A DNA stretch of 64,000 bases from Pelomonas sp963422775 (GCA_963422775.4 CAUJSJ030000058.1:1-64000); one strand, 5' to 3'; positions 25,355 through 35,735 are shown, numbered from the stretch's first letter. A program made the numbers and translations. The notes: generated by a model not told the origin, from the letters alone.

Positions 25355-25909
25355 TCAGTCGGGCGCGCGCAGCACCCGACGGACGACGTCGGCGGAGAAG
25401 CCCCGCGCCAGCAGGAAGCGGGTCTGGCGTGCCCGCTCGGCGGGTTCGCCGGAAGGCTGCGGCCCGAACCGCTTCAGCCAGACTTCGCGGGCGCGTTCCA
25501 GCTCCGTGGCGCGCAGGCTGGCTTGCTGCTCTGCGTCCAGCCTCAAGCCATGCTGCGCCAGTTCCTGCTGGATGCGCTGTGCGCCGAAGCGTCTGGCGCG
25601 CAAATGCAGGCGGGATTCCACGAACCGCTGTTCGTCCAGATAGCCATCGGACGCGAGCGCATCGAGCAGCGCATCGACAGCGGCTTCGCCCGCATGGGCG
25701 TCCGCGGCCTCATCGAGGCAAGACTCCGCGTCAGCAGCGATCTGGATGTCGAAGAAGTCGCCACCCGCCCCCTGGGCTACGGCAAGGCGCGTTCGTCGCT
25801 GCTGTTGTTGAATGCGCAACAGCTTGCGTCGCAGCTCGGCACGGCTTTGCTCGCGCTGGGCCAGCAGGCCGATGGCGCGAGCCTTCAGGGACAGTGGCCC
25901 CCGGGCCAT
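25355..25909 (-). CDS. recX: Recombination regulatory protein RecX
   Basis: 184 aa helical protein made of RecX three-helix repeats. It contains RAIGLLAQREQSRAELRRKLL, VDALLDALASDGYLDEQRFVESRLHLRARRFGAQRIQQELAQHG and RFLLARGFSADVVRRVLR. RecX binds RecA filaments and caps or inhibits them. It starts 19 bp after the recA stop, the classical arrangement, and is probably made by read-through from the LexA-controlled recA promoter. The C-terminal repeat is complete. The 172 bp to the next gene hold no clear terminator. Confidence 0.93.
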   Translation of the reverse strand: MARGPLSLKARAIGLLAQREQSRAELRRKLLRIQQQQRRTRLAVAQGAGGDFFDIQIAADAESCLDEAADAHAGEAAVDALLDALASDGYLDEQRFVESRLHLRARRFGAQRIQQELAQHGLRLDAEQQASLRATELERAREVWLKRFGPQPSGEPAERARQTRFLLARGFSADVVRRVLRAPD

Positions 25910-25928
25910 GCCTGCCGCGACGCCAGGC

Positions 25929-26966
<1,038 letters not shown>

Positions 26967-26990
26967 GCGAATCTCCGTGGGAATGGCTGA

Positions 26991-27019
26991 ATTATGGGGC
27001 AATCTGTATGTTTGTACAG
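26991..27019 (-). promoter_or_regulatory. LexA-controlled recA promoter
   Basis: A full SOS box, CTGT-N8-ACAG (minus strand CTGTACAAACATACAG), lies at 27004-27019. It overlaps a -35 element TGTACA (27013-27018); a -10 CATAAT follows 16 bp downstream (26991-26996). LexA binding would block RNA polymerase directly. The ATG lies 24 bp after the -10. Confidence 0.92.
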
Positions 27020-27167
27020 TGGTTTGTCCCCCGATGTGCGGCAGTTCGCCGTCTCAGGATTGAGGACAGCTTAGTTATCAGGTGGCTCATGACGTGAGCC
27101 TGGCTTGCGCTGCCGCAAGCCGCCTGCATGGTGGTCGCACATAACATCGGAGCAGGAGACAAAAACG

Positions 27168-27839
27168 ATGCGAATCCTGATTGCGGAAGACGATCAAGTG
27201 CTGGCCGACGGGCTTTTGCGTGCGTTGCGCGCCTCGGGCTATGCCGTGGACCGTGTCAGCAGCGGCACCGAGGCGGACTCAGCGCTCGCGACGCATGAGT
27301 TCGATCTGGTCATTCTCGACCTGGGCCTGCCGCGCCTGCACGGCCTGGAGGTGTTGCGCAAGCTGCGCGCACGTGGCTCGACGATGCCGGTGCTGATCCT
27401 GACCGCGGCGGACAGCGTGGAGCAGCGGGTCAAGGGGCTGGATCTGGGTGCCGACGACTACATGGCCAAGCCCTTCTCCCTGCAGGAGCTGGAGGCGCGC
27501 GTGCGGGCGCTGACCCGCCGCGGCCTGGGCACGGCCAGCAGCATCATCAAGCACGGGCCGCTGAGCTTCGACGCTACCGGTCGCGTGGCCTACATCAACG
27601 AGCAGATGCTGGAGCTGTCGGCCCGTGAGCTGTCGCTGCTGGAGGTGCTGTTGCAGCGCGCGGGGCGTCTCGTCAGCAAGGACCAGCTCGTGGAGCGTCT
27701 GTGCGAATGGGGCGAAGAGGTCTCGAACAATGCGATCGAGGTCTACATCCATCGCCTGCGCAAGAAGATCGAGCAGGGGCCCATCCGCATCGCCACCGTG
27801 CGCGGCCTCGGCTATTGCCTAGAGAAAATCGCCTCTTAA
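27168..27839 (+). CDS. OmpR-family response regulator (TctD/QseB-like)
   Basis: 223 aa from the ATG at 27168, with GCAGGAG 9 bp upstream. The receiver domain (1-120) has the acidic pair in EDDQ, the phospho-acceptor Asp51 in LVILDLGLPRLHG, the Thr in ILTAAD, and Lys in DYMAKPF. A C-terminal winged helix (about 130-220) includes LSARELSLLEVLLQRAGRLVSKDQL and VYIHRLRKKIEQG. It is followed with no gap (TAAATG) by the histidine kinase gene. The pair resembles TctD/TctE, which in other proteobacteria controls tricarboxylate uptake, but no tctCBA transporter is in view. The signal is unknown. Confidence 0.92.
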   Translation: MRILIAEDDQVLADGLLRALRASGYAVDRVSSGTEADSALATHEFDLVILDLGLPRLHGLEVLRKLRARGSTMPVLILTAADSVEQRVKGLDLGADDYMAKPFSLQELEARVRALTRRGLGTASSIIKHGPLSFDATGRVAYINEQMLELSARELSLLEVLLQRAGRLVSKDQLVERLCEWGEEVSNNAIEVYIHRLRKKIEQGPIRIATVRGLGYCLEKIAS

Positions 27840-29360
27840 ATGCCCACCAAGGACGGCGCCAGCCCGCAGCAGGGCTCGCTGTTCGGCGAGATCCTCGACT
27901 GGATGCTCGCCCCGCTGCTGCTGATCTGGCCGATCAGCGTGGCGCTGACCTGGCTGGTGGCGCAGGGCATCGCCAGCCGGCCCTACGACCGCGAACTCGG
28001 CGAGATGGCGCGCAGCCTGGGGCTGCAGGTGGCGGCGGAATCGGCACCTGCGCCTCAGGGCAAGGGCAAGGACCGCTATGCGTTGGCGCCCGAGGCCGCG
28101 GCGCTGCTGCGGGCCGACGCGTCGGACACGGTTTTCTACCAGGTGCTCGGCGTGCGCGGCGAGTTGCTCAGCGGCGACGCGACGCTGCCGGTGCCCACCG
28201 AGGACGCGCCCATCGTGCCCTGGGAGCTGCACTTCCGGGACGACGAGGTCGGCGCGGAGGCCGTGCGCGTGGCCTACCTGTGGGTCGCGCCAGAAACGAC
28301 GATCCCCGGCCAGCCGGGTTCGACCCGGATCCTGCTCGTGCAGGTGGCCGAGACGCTGGGCAAGCGCGCGCGGCTGACCAACGAAATCATCAAGGGCGTC
28401 ATCCTGCCGCAGTTCGTCATCCTGCCGCTGGCGGTGCTGCTGGTGTGGCTGGCGCTGGCGCGTGGTATCTCGCCGCTCAACGAGCTGCAGCGGCGCATCC
28501 GCTCGCGCGAGAGTTCGGATCTGTCGCCCATCGACGAGCAGCGCGTGCCCGACGAGGTCGCGCCGCTGGTGCGGGCCATCAACGACCTGCTCGCGCGGCT
28601 GGACTTGTCGATGAGCCGGCAGAAGCACTTCCTGGCCGACGCGGCCCATCAGCTGAAGACGCCACTGGCTGGCTTGCGCACCCAGGCCGAGCTGATCCAG
28701 CGCGAGATCGACGCCGGCCGTGCATCCCCCGAGGAGCTGAAGCGCTCGCTCGCCTTGATCGCTCGCGCCAGCGAGCGCGCGGCCCACATGGTCAACCAGC
28801 TGCTGGCGATGGCGCGTGCCGAGGATGCCGAGCAGGCGCTGCGCCGCGAGCCCGTCGACCTGGCCCAGGTTGCCATCGACACGGTGCGCGATTTCGTGCC
28901 GCGGGCGCTGGAGCGACGCATCGACCTGGGTTACGACGGCGTCGTGCCCGACGACAGCCGGCTGCGCGTGCATGGCCAGCCCATGCTGCTTGGCGAGCTG
29001 ATCCGCAACCTCGTGGACAACGCGCTGCTCTACACGCCGGCCGGCGGGCTGGTGACGGTGCGCGTCGTCGAGGACCCGTTCGGCCAGGTCGTCGTGCTGC
29101 AGGTGGAAGACACCGGGCCGGGCATCGCGCCGGGTGAGCGCGAGAAGGTCTTCCAGCCGTTCTACCGGTCGCTCGGCAGCGGCGTCGAGGGCTCGGGCCT
29201 GGGGTTGGCCATCGTGCAGGAGATCGTGCAGCAGCACGAAGCCGAGCTGACGCTGGACGACACGCGCGTGCGGCGGGTGGCTGGGGGCGAGTCGCCCGAC
29301 GGTCAAGGGCCGGGCGCGCGGTTCACGATTCGCTTCTCGGCCGTGGCCAAGGCCGAGTGA
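27840..29360 (+). CDS. Sensor histidine kinase (TctE/QseC-like)
   Basis: 506 aa. Two TM helices: MLAPLLLIWPISVALTWLVAQ (about 22-42) and GVILPQFVILPLAVLLVWLAL (about 185-205). They bound a periplasmic 2CSK_N-type sensor domain. After HAMP come the H-box HFLADAAHQLKTPLAGL (phospho-His near residue 270), N-box LIRNLVDNALLYT, G1 VEDTGPGIAPGE and G2 GSGLGLAIVQ. It autophosphorylates and passes phosphate to the response regulator. Its ATG directly abuts the regulator's TAA, so translation is coupled. Stimulus not evident. Confidence 0.93.
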   Translation: MPTKDGASPQQGSLFGEILDWMLAPLLLIWPISVALTWLVAQGIASRPYDRELGEMARSLGLQVAAESAPAPQGKGKDRYALAPEAAALLRADASDTVFYQVLGVRGELLSGDATLPVPTEDAPIVPWELHFRDDEVGAEAVRVAYLWVAPETTIPGQPGSTRILLVQVAETLGKRARLTNEIIKGVILPQFVILPLAVLLVWLALARGISPLNELQRRIRSRESSDLSPIDEQRVPDEVAPLVRAINDLLARLDLSMSRQKHFLADAAHQLKTPLAGLRTQAELIQREIDAGRASPEELKRSLALIARASERAAHMVNQLLAMARAEDAEQALRREPVDLAQVAIDTVRDFVPRALERRIDLGYDGVVPDDSRLRVHGQPMLLGELIRNLVDNALLYTPAGGLVTVRVVEDPFGQVVVLQVEDTGPGIAPGEREKVFQPFYRSLGSGVEGSGLGLAIVQEIVQQHEAELTLDDTRVRRVAGGESPDGQGPGARFTIRFSAVAKAE

Positions 29361-29378
29361 GCCCGCCCGGCCGTTGCC

Positions 29379-30533
29379 TCAGGTCTTGACGAGCTTCTTG
29401 ACCCGCGCGATCGACAGCAGCAGCCCCAGCGACAGCCCCAGCGTCACCATCGCCGTACCGCCGTAGCTGACGAAGGGCAGCGGCACGCCCACCACCGGCA
29501 GGATGCCGCTGACCATGCCCATGTTGACGAAGACGTAGGTGAAGAAGGAGAGCGTCACCGCGCCCGCCATCAGCCGCGTGAACAGCGTCGGCGCGTCGGA
29601 CGCGATCATCAGCCCGCGCAGGATCAGTGCCGTGAAGCCGGCCAGCAGCGCCAGCGCTCCCATGAGGCCGAACTCCTCGCCGAAGGCCGCGAAGATGAAG
29701 TCGGTGGTGCGCTCGGGGATGAACTCCAGGTGGGTCTGCGTGCCCTGCATGAAGCCCTTGCCGGTCAGTCCGCCGGAGCCGATGGCGATCTCGCCCTGGA
29801 TGATGTGGAAACCCTTGCCCAGCGGGTCCTTGCTCGGGTCCAGCAGCGTGCAGATGCGGTGCTTCTGGTAGTCCTTCAGCACCGGCCACTTCAAGTCGGG
29901 CTCGCAGATGGTGTCCTCGCTGAGCACCAGCGCCGTCGCGCCGCTGGCGGCCAGCACCAGGGCTGGCACGATGAGCTTCCACGGCAGGCCGGCGAAGAAG
30001 ATCACGTACAGCCCCGCGGCCAGCACGAGGATGCCGGTGCCGAGGTCGGGCTGCTTGGCGATCAGCAGGAAGGGCAGCAGCAGCAGCGCGAACGCGGCAA
30101 TGAAGTCCGGCCAGCGCAGCAGGCCCTCGCGCTTCTGGAACCACCAGGCCAGCATCAGTGGCACGGCGAGCTTGAGCAGCTCGGACGGCTGGATCTGCGT
30201 GACGCCGATGCTGAGCCAGCGCGTCGCGCCCTTCTTGGTGACGCCGAACAGCGCGGTCGCGACCAGCAGGGCCACGCCGAAGGTGTACAGCGGGATCGCC
30301 AGCGTCATCAGCTTCTGCGGCGGCACCTGCGCGACGATGAACATCAGCCCCAACGCCAGCACCATGTTGCGCGCGTGGTCGACGAAGCGGGTGCCATGGT
30401 CGTAGCCGGCCGAGTACATGCACAGCAGGCCCCAGCCGCACATCCACAGCACGGCCAGCAGCAGCGGGATGTCGAAGCCGATGAACCAGGGCCTCAGCCG
30501 GCTCATCAGCGGCGGGCGTTCGATGACGGTCAT
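29379..30533 (-). CDS. rodA: Rod shape-determining peptidoglycan glycosyltransferase RodA
   Basis: 384 aa SEDS-family polytopic protein with ten TM helices. It polymerises lipid II glycan strands in the elongasome with PBP2. Family motifs are visible: the catalytic-loop region KPDLGTGILVLAAGLYVIFFAG, FIPERTTDFIFAAFGEEFGLMG, and VSGILPVVGVPLPFVSYGGTAM. It overlaps the mrdA stop by 4 bp (ATGA) and ends the mreBCD-mrdA-rodA operon. The gene converges on the histidine kinase with an 18-bp gap. Confidence 0.97.
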   Translation of the reverse strand: MTVIERPPLMSRLRPWFIGFDIPLLLAVLWMCGWGLLCMYSAGYDHGTRFVDHARNMVLALGLMFIVAQVPPQKLMTLAIPLYTFGVALLVATALFGVTKKGATRWLSIGVTQIQPSELLKLAVPLMLAWWFQKREGLLRWPDFIAAFALLLLPFLLIAKQPDLGTGILVLAAGLYVIFFAGLPWKLIVPALVLAASGATALVLSEDTICEPDLKWPVLKDYQKHRICTLLDPSKDPLGKGFHIIQGEIAIGSGGLTGKGFMQGTQTHLEFIPERTTDFIFAAFGEEFGLMGALALLAGFTALILRGLMIASDAPTLFTRLMAGAVTLSFFTYVFVNMGMVSGILPVVGVPLPFVSYGGTAMVTLGLSLGLLLSIARVKKLVKT

Positions 30534-32527
30534 TTCGAAGCTCCCGACGCGGGCGCTGCAGGCCCGGAGGCTGCCAGGCCCGGCAGCAGCGGCACATCGG
30601 CCACATTGCGCGGCTTGCCGACAGGCGCGAAGGACTGGCCCTTCTGCGTCAGCGCGATGTCTTCCTCGCTCGGGTAGTTGCCTAGCAGCAGATAGTCGAA
30701 CACGCGGCGAGCAATCGGCGCGGCCGACATCGAGCCGAAGCCGGCGTTCTCGACGATGACGGCCAGCGCCACGCGCGGCTCGTCCACCGGCGCGAAGGCG
30801 ACGTACAGCGAATGGTCGCGCTTCCTCTCATCGGCCTTGATGTTGCTGTACTTCTCGCCCGCCTTCAGGCCGACGGCCTGCGCCGTGCCGGTCTTGCCGG
30901 CGCTCTGGTAGCCCGCATTCAGGAAGGCCAGCCGCGAGGTGCCTTCCAGCGTCACGCCGTTCATCGCGTTGTGGATGATGGCGACGTCGGAAGGCTTGAG
31001 GGGCAGCGGCGTCAGCGCGTCGCTGGCGATGCGGCGCTGCTCGTGCTTCACCACGTCCTCGATCTCGCGCACCAGGCGCGGCTTGTAGCGCTGCCCACCC
31101 GAAGCGATGGTCGAGTAGGCCGTGGCCATCTGCAGCATCGTGAAGTTGTTGTAGCCCTGGCCGATGCCCAGCGAGATCGTCTCGCCCGCGAACCACTTCT
31201 GGTTCGCCGGACTCTTGGCGAAGTAGCGGCGCTTCCATTCCTGCGAGGGCAGCACGCCAGTGACCTCGCCCTGCACGTCGATCTCGGTCTTGCGGCCCAG
31301 GCCGAAAGGCAGCAGCTGGTCGTGGATCAGGTCCACGCCCATCTCGTTGGCCAGGCTGTAGAAGTAGACGTTGGACGAGGTGACGATGGCCAGCCGCATG
31401 TCTTTCGGCCCGGCGCGGTCGGTCTCCGGGCTGCCGAAGGTGCGGCCGCCGAAGCTGTAGGTCAGGTTGTCGATGATGACCGTGCGCGGGTCGCGCTTGC
31501 CACTGTTCAGCGCGGCCATGGCCATCAGCGGCTTGAAAGTGGAGCCGGGCGGGTAGGTGCCGCGCAGGGCCCGGTTCAGCAGCGGCTTGTCGATGTCCTC
31601 GTTGAGGTCGCGCCAGGAGTCGGCGTCGATGCCGTCGACGAAGAGATTCGGGTCGAAGGTCGGCTTGGAGACGAAGGCCAGCACCTCGCCGTTGCGCGGG
31701 TCGATGGCCACCAGCGCGCCGCGGCGTTCGCCGAACAGCTGCTCCACCAGCGCCTGCAGCTTGATGTCGATGGACAGGTTCAGCGTGTTGCCGGGCGTGG
31801 GCGGCTTGTGGTCCAGCCGGCGCACCGCGCGGCCACCGGCGCTGGTCTCGACCTGCTCGAAGCCCGTGGCGCCGTGCAGCTCCTTCTCGTAGGCCTGCTC
31901 CAGCCCCAGCTTGCCGATGTATTCAGTGCCGCGGTAGTTGGCGAGGTCTTCCTCCTCCCAGTCGTCCATGGCCTTCTTCTCGGCCTGGTTGATGCGGCCG
32001 ATGTAGCCGATCAGATGGGCGCCCACCTCGCCCAGCGGATAGCTGCGGAACAACCGCGCCTTGATCTCCACGCCGGGGAAGCGGAAGCGCTGCGCCGTGA
32101 AGCGCGCGACCTCCTCGTCCGTCAGCTTGGTGCGGATGGGCAGCGAGTCGGTGTGCCTGGTCTCTTCGAGCAGGCGCTTGAAGCGGCGCTTGTCACGCAG
32201 CTGGATGTCGATGACCTGGCCGAGCGCCTCGATGGTGGCGTCGAGGTCCGTCACCTTCTCGGGGTTGATCTCCAGCGTGTAGGCCGAGTAGTTGCTCGCC
32301 AGCACGACGCCGTTGCGGTCCTTGATGAGGCCCCGGTTGGGCACGATGGGCACGACGGCGATGCGGTTGGACTCGGCCCGCTCGGCGAAGCTGTCGTACT
32401 GCACGACCTGCAGCCACAGCAGCCGCGCCACCAACAGGCCGAAGCAGAACAGCACGAAGGCGCCCGCGGCCAGCACGCGCAGCCGAAAGCGCGACAGCTC
32501 CTGGTGGAGGTTCTTGAGGACAACCAC
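30530..32527 (-). CDS. mrdA: Penicillin-binding protein 2 (elongasome transpeptidase)
   Basis: 665 aa, GTG start. It has a short cytoplasmic tail and one TM anchor (LRVLAAGAFVLFCFGLLVARLLWL), then the PBP dimerisation domain. The transpeptidase domain carries SXXK as STFK in YPPGSTFKPL (active-site Ser near residue 330), SXN as SSN in IVTSSNVYF, and KTG in AGKTGTAQ. It cross-links peptidoglycan during cell elongation, paired with RodA. It starts 6 bp after mreD. Confidence 0.97.
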   Translation of the reverse strand: MVVLKNLHQELSRFRLRVLAAGAFVLFCFGLLVARLLWLQVVQYDSFAERAESNRIAVVPIVPNRGLIKDRNGVVLASNYSAYTLEINPEKVTDLDATIEALGQVIDIQLRDKRRFKRLLEETRHTDSLPIRTKLTDEEVARFTAQRFRFPGVEIKARLFRSYPLGEVGAHLIGYIGRINQAEKKAMDDWEEEDLANYRGTEYIGKLGLEQAYEKELHGATGFEQVETSAGGRAVRRLDHKPPTPGNTLNLSIDIKLQALVEQLFGERRGALVAIDPRNGEVLAFVSKPTFDPNLFVDGIDADSWRDLNEDIDKPLLNRALRGTYPPGSTFKPLMAMAALNSGKRDPRTVIIDNLTYSFGGRTFGSPETDRAGPKDMRLAIVTSSNVYFYSLANEMGVDLIHDQLLPFGLGRKTEIDVQGEVTGVLPSQEWKRRYFAKSPANQKWFAGETISLGIGQGYNNFTMLQMATAYSTIASGGQRYKPRLVREIEDVVKHEQRRIASDALTPLPLKPSDVAIIHNAMNGVTLEGTSRLAFLNAGYQSAGKTGTAQAVGLKAGEKYSNIKADERKRDHSLYVAFAPVDEPRVALAVIVENAGFGSMSAAPIARRVFDYLLLGNYPSEEDIALTQKGQSFAPVGKPRNVADVPLLPGLAASGPAAPASGASK

Positions 32528-32533
32528 TTGGGT

Positions 32534-33055
32534 TTACAAAGGCCTGTGGGCGTCGCGGTCCGGCGCGCGGCGCTGCGGGGCCAGCAGCAGCACGCTGGCC
32601 ACCGGCCACAGCGCGGCCTCGAACACCGGCGCCAGCAGCACACCCCAGCCCGGCCACATGCCGCCCACGATCATCCGCACGATCAACGCCAATGCGTGGG
32701 CGCCGAAGAACAGCGGCAGCACCTGCACGGCCTGGGCGCCCAGCGGAAACCACGTCAGGCGGCGGTGCAGCGTGATCGCGCCGAAGCTCAGGCCGCTGTA
32801 GGCCAGCGCATGCTGGCCGAGCAGTGCGCCATCGTGCACGTCCATGAGCAGGCCGAAGACGAAGGCCCACAGCACGCCGATGCGGCGCGGCTGGTGCACG
32901 CCCCAGAAGACGAGCACGACCGCCAGCACGTCGGGCATCGCCGCCAGACGCCCGGTGGGCACCATGTCGACCATCAGCGCGACGATCAGCGTGAAGCCGA
33001 TGAACCAGGGGTTGGCCGGCAGCAGCAGCTGGCCGGCGGCGCGCGGCATGATCAT
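32534..33055 (-). CDS. mreD: Rod shape-determining protein MreD
   Basis: 173 aa from the ATG at 33055; GAGGAG is 7 bp upstream. Five to six TM helices (FIGFTLIVALMVDMVP, VLAVVLVFWGV, VLWAFVFGLLMDV and others) with the family loop GLLMDVHDGALLGQHAL. MreD links MreC, PBP2 and RodA in the membrane. It is separated from mreC by about 100 bp that contain a dispersed hairpin repeat, an unusual insertion within this conserved operon. Confidence 0.94.
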   Translation of the reverse strand: MIMPRAAGQLLLPANPWFIGFTLIVALMVDMVPTGRLAAMPDVLAVVLVFWGVHQPRRIGVLWAFVFGLLMDVHDGALLGQHALAYSGLSFGAITLHRRLTWFPLGAQAVQVLPLFFGAHALALIVRMIVGGMWPGWGVLLAPVFEAALWPVASVLLLAPQRRAPDRDAHRPL

Positions 33056-33080
33056 GACGCGCTCCTCACGGGCCGCGCGC

Positions 33081-33140
33081 TGGGCCGCCCCAAGCAAGGC
33101 CTGGCCCCCTCGGGGGGACGCTGCGCAGCAGCGCGGGGCC
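33081..33140. repeat. Dispersed intergenic hairpin repeat between mreC and mreD
   Basis: GC-rich element with CCCCCTCGGGGGG (33105-33117) as a near-palindromic core and a second palindrome, CGCTGCGCAGCAGCG, beside it. Its minus-strand reading contains GCTTGGGGCGGCCC. The same CCCCC-GA-GGGGG type core occurs between gatA and gatB and upstream of moaC. It resembles a repeat family common in Burkholderiales intergenic DNA. Confidence 0.6.
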
Positions 33141-33155
33141 GACAGGACAGCGTGA

Positions 33156-34160
33156 TCATGGCGTCACTCCCGAGGCCTTGCTGGCTGCTTTGTCGGCCGC
33201 TTTTTCGGCGCGCTCGGCCTTCTTCGCGGCACGCACGACGGCCTTGGTCGCCGCAGCCGAAGCGGCTTCCTGAGCGGCGGCGGCCTCCGCTTCCTTCTTG
33301 GCGGCCAGATGGCGGTCCTGCGGCAGCAGCACCAGCACATGCCGGGCGCTGTCCGGCTGGGCGATGGGCGCGAGCAGCACCTGGGCGAAGCTGGAGTCCC
33401 CGCGCCGCTCGACGACGGCGACCTTGGCCACCGGCAGGCCCGGTGGATAGACGCCGTCCAGCCCCGAGGTCGTCATCAGGTCACCGACCTTGATGTCCGC
33501 GTTCGCGGCCAGGAAGCGCAGCTCCATGCCAGCACCGTCCGAGCGGCCGGCGGCGGCGTTGCGCATCTGGGTGCGCGAGTTCAGCAGCGGGATGGCGGCT
33601 TCCTTGTCGGTCAGCAACGTCACCTCGCTGGACAGCGGGTAGACCCGCGTCACCTGGCCCAGCACGCCGGCCTCGTTGATGACGGGCGAGCCAGCGGCCA
33701 CGCCCTGGGCTGCGCCGCGGTCGATGACGACCCGGCGGGAGAACGGGTCGGGTGCCTCGAACAGCACCTCGGCCGGGATGGAGGGCGCGCTCAGCGACGG
33801 CTGCAGGCCCAGCAGCTTGCGCAGGCGGTCGTTCTCGGCCTGCAGCGCCTCGGCGCGGGACAGGCGCTCGGCCTGCGCGCTGAGCTGTCGCCGGGCCTGG
33901 TCCTCGGCCTCCATGGCGCGCTTGGTGCCGCGCAGGTAGTCGCCGGCGGTCTCCCAGGCATCCACGGGCGTCAGCAGCAGGCGCTGTACCGGGTGCAGCA
34001 CCAGCGCCAGCGCGGCGCGGGCCGGCATCATCAGCCGAAAGCGCGCGTCCGCCACCATCAGCAGCAGCGCCAGCGCCGAACACAGCGCGAGCTTGGTCAG
34101 CGCCGACGGACCCTGGCGGAAGAACGGCGGTGGGGAGCGGTCGAGAGTGCCGAGGGGCAT
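33156..34160 (-). CDS. mreC: Rod shape-determining protein MreC
   Basis: 334 aa. One N-terminal TM helix (LALCSALALLLMVADARFRL), then a coiled coil (AMEAEDQARRQLSAQAERLSRAEALQAENDRLRKLLGL). The periplasmic beta-domain contains VVIDRGAAQGVAAGSPVINEAGVLGQVTRV and DLMTTSGLDGVYPPGLPVA. The C-terminus has an Ala/Lys-rich coiled extension of about 60 residues typical of the betaproteobacterial proteins. It connects cytoplasmic MreB to the periplasmic PBP2. It lies 23 bp after mreB. Confidence 0.96.
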   Translation of the reverse strand: MPLGTLDRSPPPFFRQGPSALTKLALCSALALLLMVADARFRLMMPARAALALVLHPVQRLLLTPVDAWETAGDYLRGTKRAMEAEDQARRQLSAQAERLSRAEALQAENDRLRKLLGLQPSLSAPSIPAEVLFEAPDPFSRRVVIDRGAAQGVAAGSPVINEAGVLGQVTRVYPLSSEVTLLTDKEAAIPLLNSRTQMRNAAAGRSDGAGMELRFLAANADIKVGDLMTTSGLDGVYPPGLPVAKVAVVERRGDSSFAQVLLAPIAQPDSARHVLVLLPQDRHLAAKKEAEAAAAQEAASAAATKAVVRAAKKAERAEKAADKAASKASGVTP

Positions 34161-34183
34161 TGCGCGCCTGGCGAGTCAGCGAC

Positions 34184-35227
34184 TCATTCCGACGTGAAGA
34201 TCGAGCCCAGGCGCTCCATGCGTTCGAGCGCCATGCCGCAACCGCGCACGACGCAGGTCAGCGGGTCTTCGGCCACCAGCACCGGCAGGCCGGTTTCCTC
34301 GCCCAGCAGGCGGTCCAGGTCACGCAGCAGCGCGCCGCCACCGGTCAGCATCATGCCGCGTTCGGCGATGTCGGCGCCCAGCTCGGGCGGCGTCTGCTCC
34401 AGCGCGTTCTTCACGGCAGAGACGATCTGGTTGAGCGGGTCGGTGAGCGCTTCCAGGATCTCGTTGGACGAGATCGTGAAGCTGCGCGGCACGCCTTCGG
34501 AGAGGTTGCGGCCCTTGACCTCCATCTCCTTGACTTCGGAGCCGGGGAAGGCGCTGCCGATGTTCTTCTTGATCGACTCGGCCGTGGGCTCGCCGATCAG
34601 CATGCCGTAGTTGCGGCGGATGTAGTTGATGATGGCTTCGTCGAACTTGTCGCCGCCGACGCGGACCGAGCCTTTGTAGACCATGCCGCCCAGCGAGATG
34701 ACACCCACCTCGGTGGTGCCGCCACCGATGTCGACGACCATGGAGCCCGAGGCCTCGCTGACGGGAAGACCGGCGCCGATCGCGGCGGCCATCGGTTCCT
34801 CGATCAGGTAGACCTCGGAAGCACCGGCACCCAGGGCGGATTCGCGAATGGCGCGGCGCTCCACCTGGGTCGAGCCGCAGGGCACGCAGATGATGATCCT
34901 GGGACTCGGCTTGAACGTCTTCGAGTCGTGGACCATCTTGATGAACTGCTTGAGCATCTGCTCCGTCACCGTGAAGTCGGCGATGACGCCGTCTTTCATC
35001 GGGCGGATGGCCTCGATGTTGCCGGGCACCTTGCCCAGCATGGCCTTGGCCTCGCGGCCGACGGCCTGGATGGTCTTCTTGCCGTTGGGGCCGCCCTCGT
35101 GGCGGATCGACACCACGGAGGGCTCGTCGAGGACGATGCCCTTGCCGCGAACGTAGATCAGGGTGTTGGCGGTGCCGAGGTCGATGGCGAGGTCGGTCGA
35201 GAAATAGCGGCGCAGGGAGGCGAACAT
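34184..35227 (-). CDS. mreB: Rod shape-determining actin homologue MreB
   Basis: 347 aa from the ATG at 35227. Cytoplasmic actin-like filament protein that guides cell-wall elongation. Nucleotide-binding motifs are clear: phosphate 1 DLAIDLGTANTLIY, connect 1 (TEQMLKQFIKMVH), phosphate 2 SMVVDIGGGTTEV and adenosine motif MMLTGGGALLRDLD. The N-terminal amphipathic segment MFASLRRYFS probably binds the membrane. It is the first gene of the operon, divergent from gatC; a TATTAT box at 35359-35364 (minus strand) could be its -10. Confidence 0.98.
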   Translation of the reverse strand: MFASLRRYFSTDLAIDLGTANTLIYVRGKGIVLDEPSVVSIRHEGGPNGKKTIQAVGREAKAMLGKVPGNIEAIRPMKDGVIADFTVTEQMLKQFIKMVHDSKTFKPSPRIIICVPCGSTQVERRAIRESALGAGASEVYLIEEPMAAAIGAGLPVSEASGSMVVDIGGGTTEVGVISLGGMVYKGSVRVGGDKFDEAIINYIRRNYGMLIGEPTAESIKKNIGSAFPGSEVKEMEVKGRNLSEGVPRSFTISSNEILEALTDPLNQIVSAVKNALEQTPPELGADIAERGMMLTGGGALLRDLDRLLGEETGLPVLVAEDPLTCVVRGCGMALERMERLGSIFTSE

Positions 35228-35435
35228 GATGGGCGCGGGGGCCTCGCCTGCAAGGCGCGGCATGAAAATCGGGGTCTGGATAAGCAACGAGGCCGCCCGG
35301 CCTGCGACGAAACACGTCGCTGAGTGGGCAGCCTCGAAGGCTTGGAAGATGGGCGGCGATAATAACCGATCACCTTTGTTTTGAGCCCACCACCATTGGG
35401 TTTCTGGCTCAATCCTTACACCTGAAAACGCACCC

Positions 35436-35731
35436 ATGAGCCTCACCCCCGACGACGTGAGCCGCATTGCCAACCTGGCCCGGCTGGAGCTGCAGCCCGC
35501 CGAATCCGCCAGCCTGCTCGGCAACCTGAACGACTTCTTCAAGATCGTGGACCAGATGAGCGCCGTGGACACGGCCGGCGTCGAGCCGCTGTACACGCCG
35601 CTGTCGGCCATCCAGCAGGTTCAGCTGCGCCTGCGTGACGACGTCGTCACCGAGACCAACCAGCGCGAACTCAACCAGCGCAGTGCCCCGGCCGTCGAGG
35701 ACGGCCTCTTCCTCGTTCCCAAGGTCATCGA

Positions 35732-35735
<4 letters not shown>
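35436..35735 (+). CDS. gatC: Asp-tRNA(Asn)/Glu-tRNA(Gln) amidotransferase subunit C
   Basis: 99 aa, full length. Small subunit that wraps around GatA and GatB and is needed for assembly of the amidotransferase. It has the typical start MSLTPDDVSRIANLARLEL and the segment VDTAGVEPLYTPL. It is followed by gatA with a 4-bp overlap (ATGA). The presence of gatCAB shows that Gln-tRNA, Asn-tRNA or both are made by the indirect transamidation route. Confidence 0.97.
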
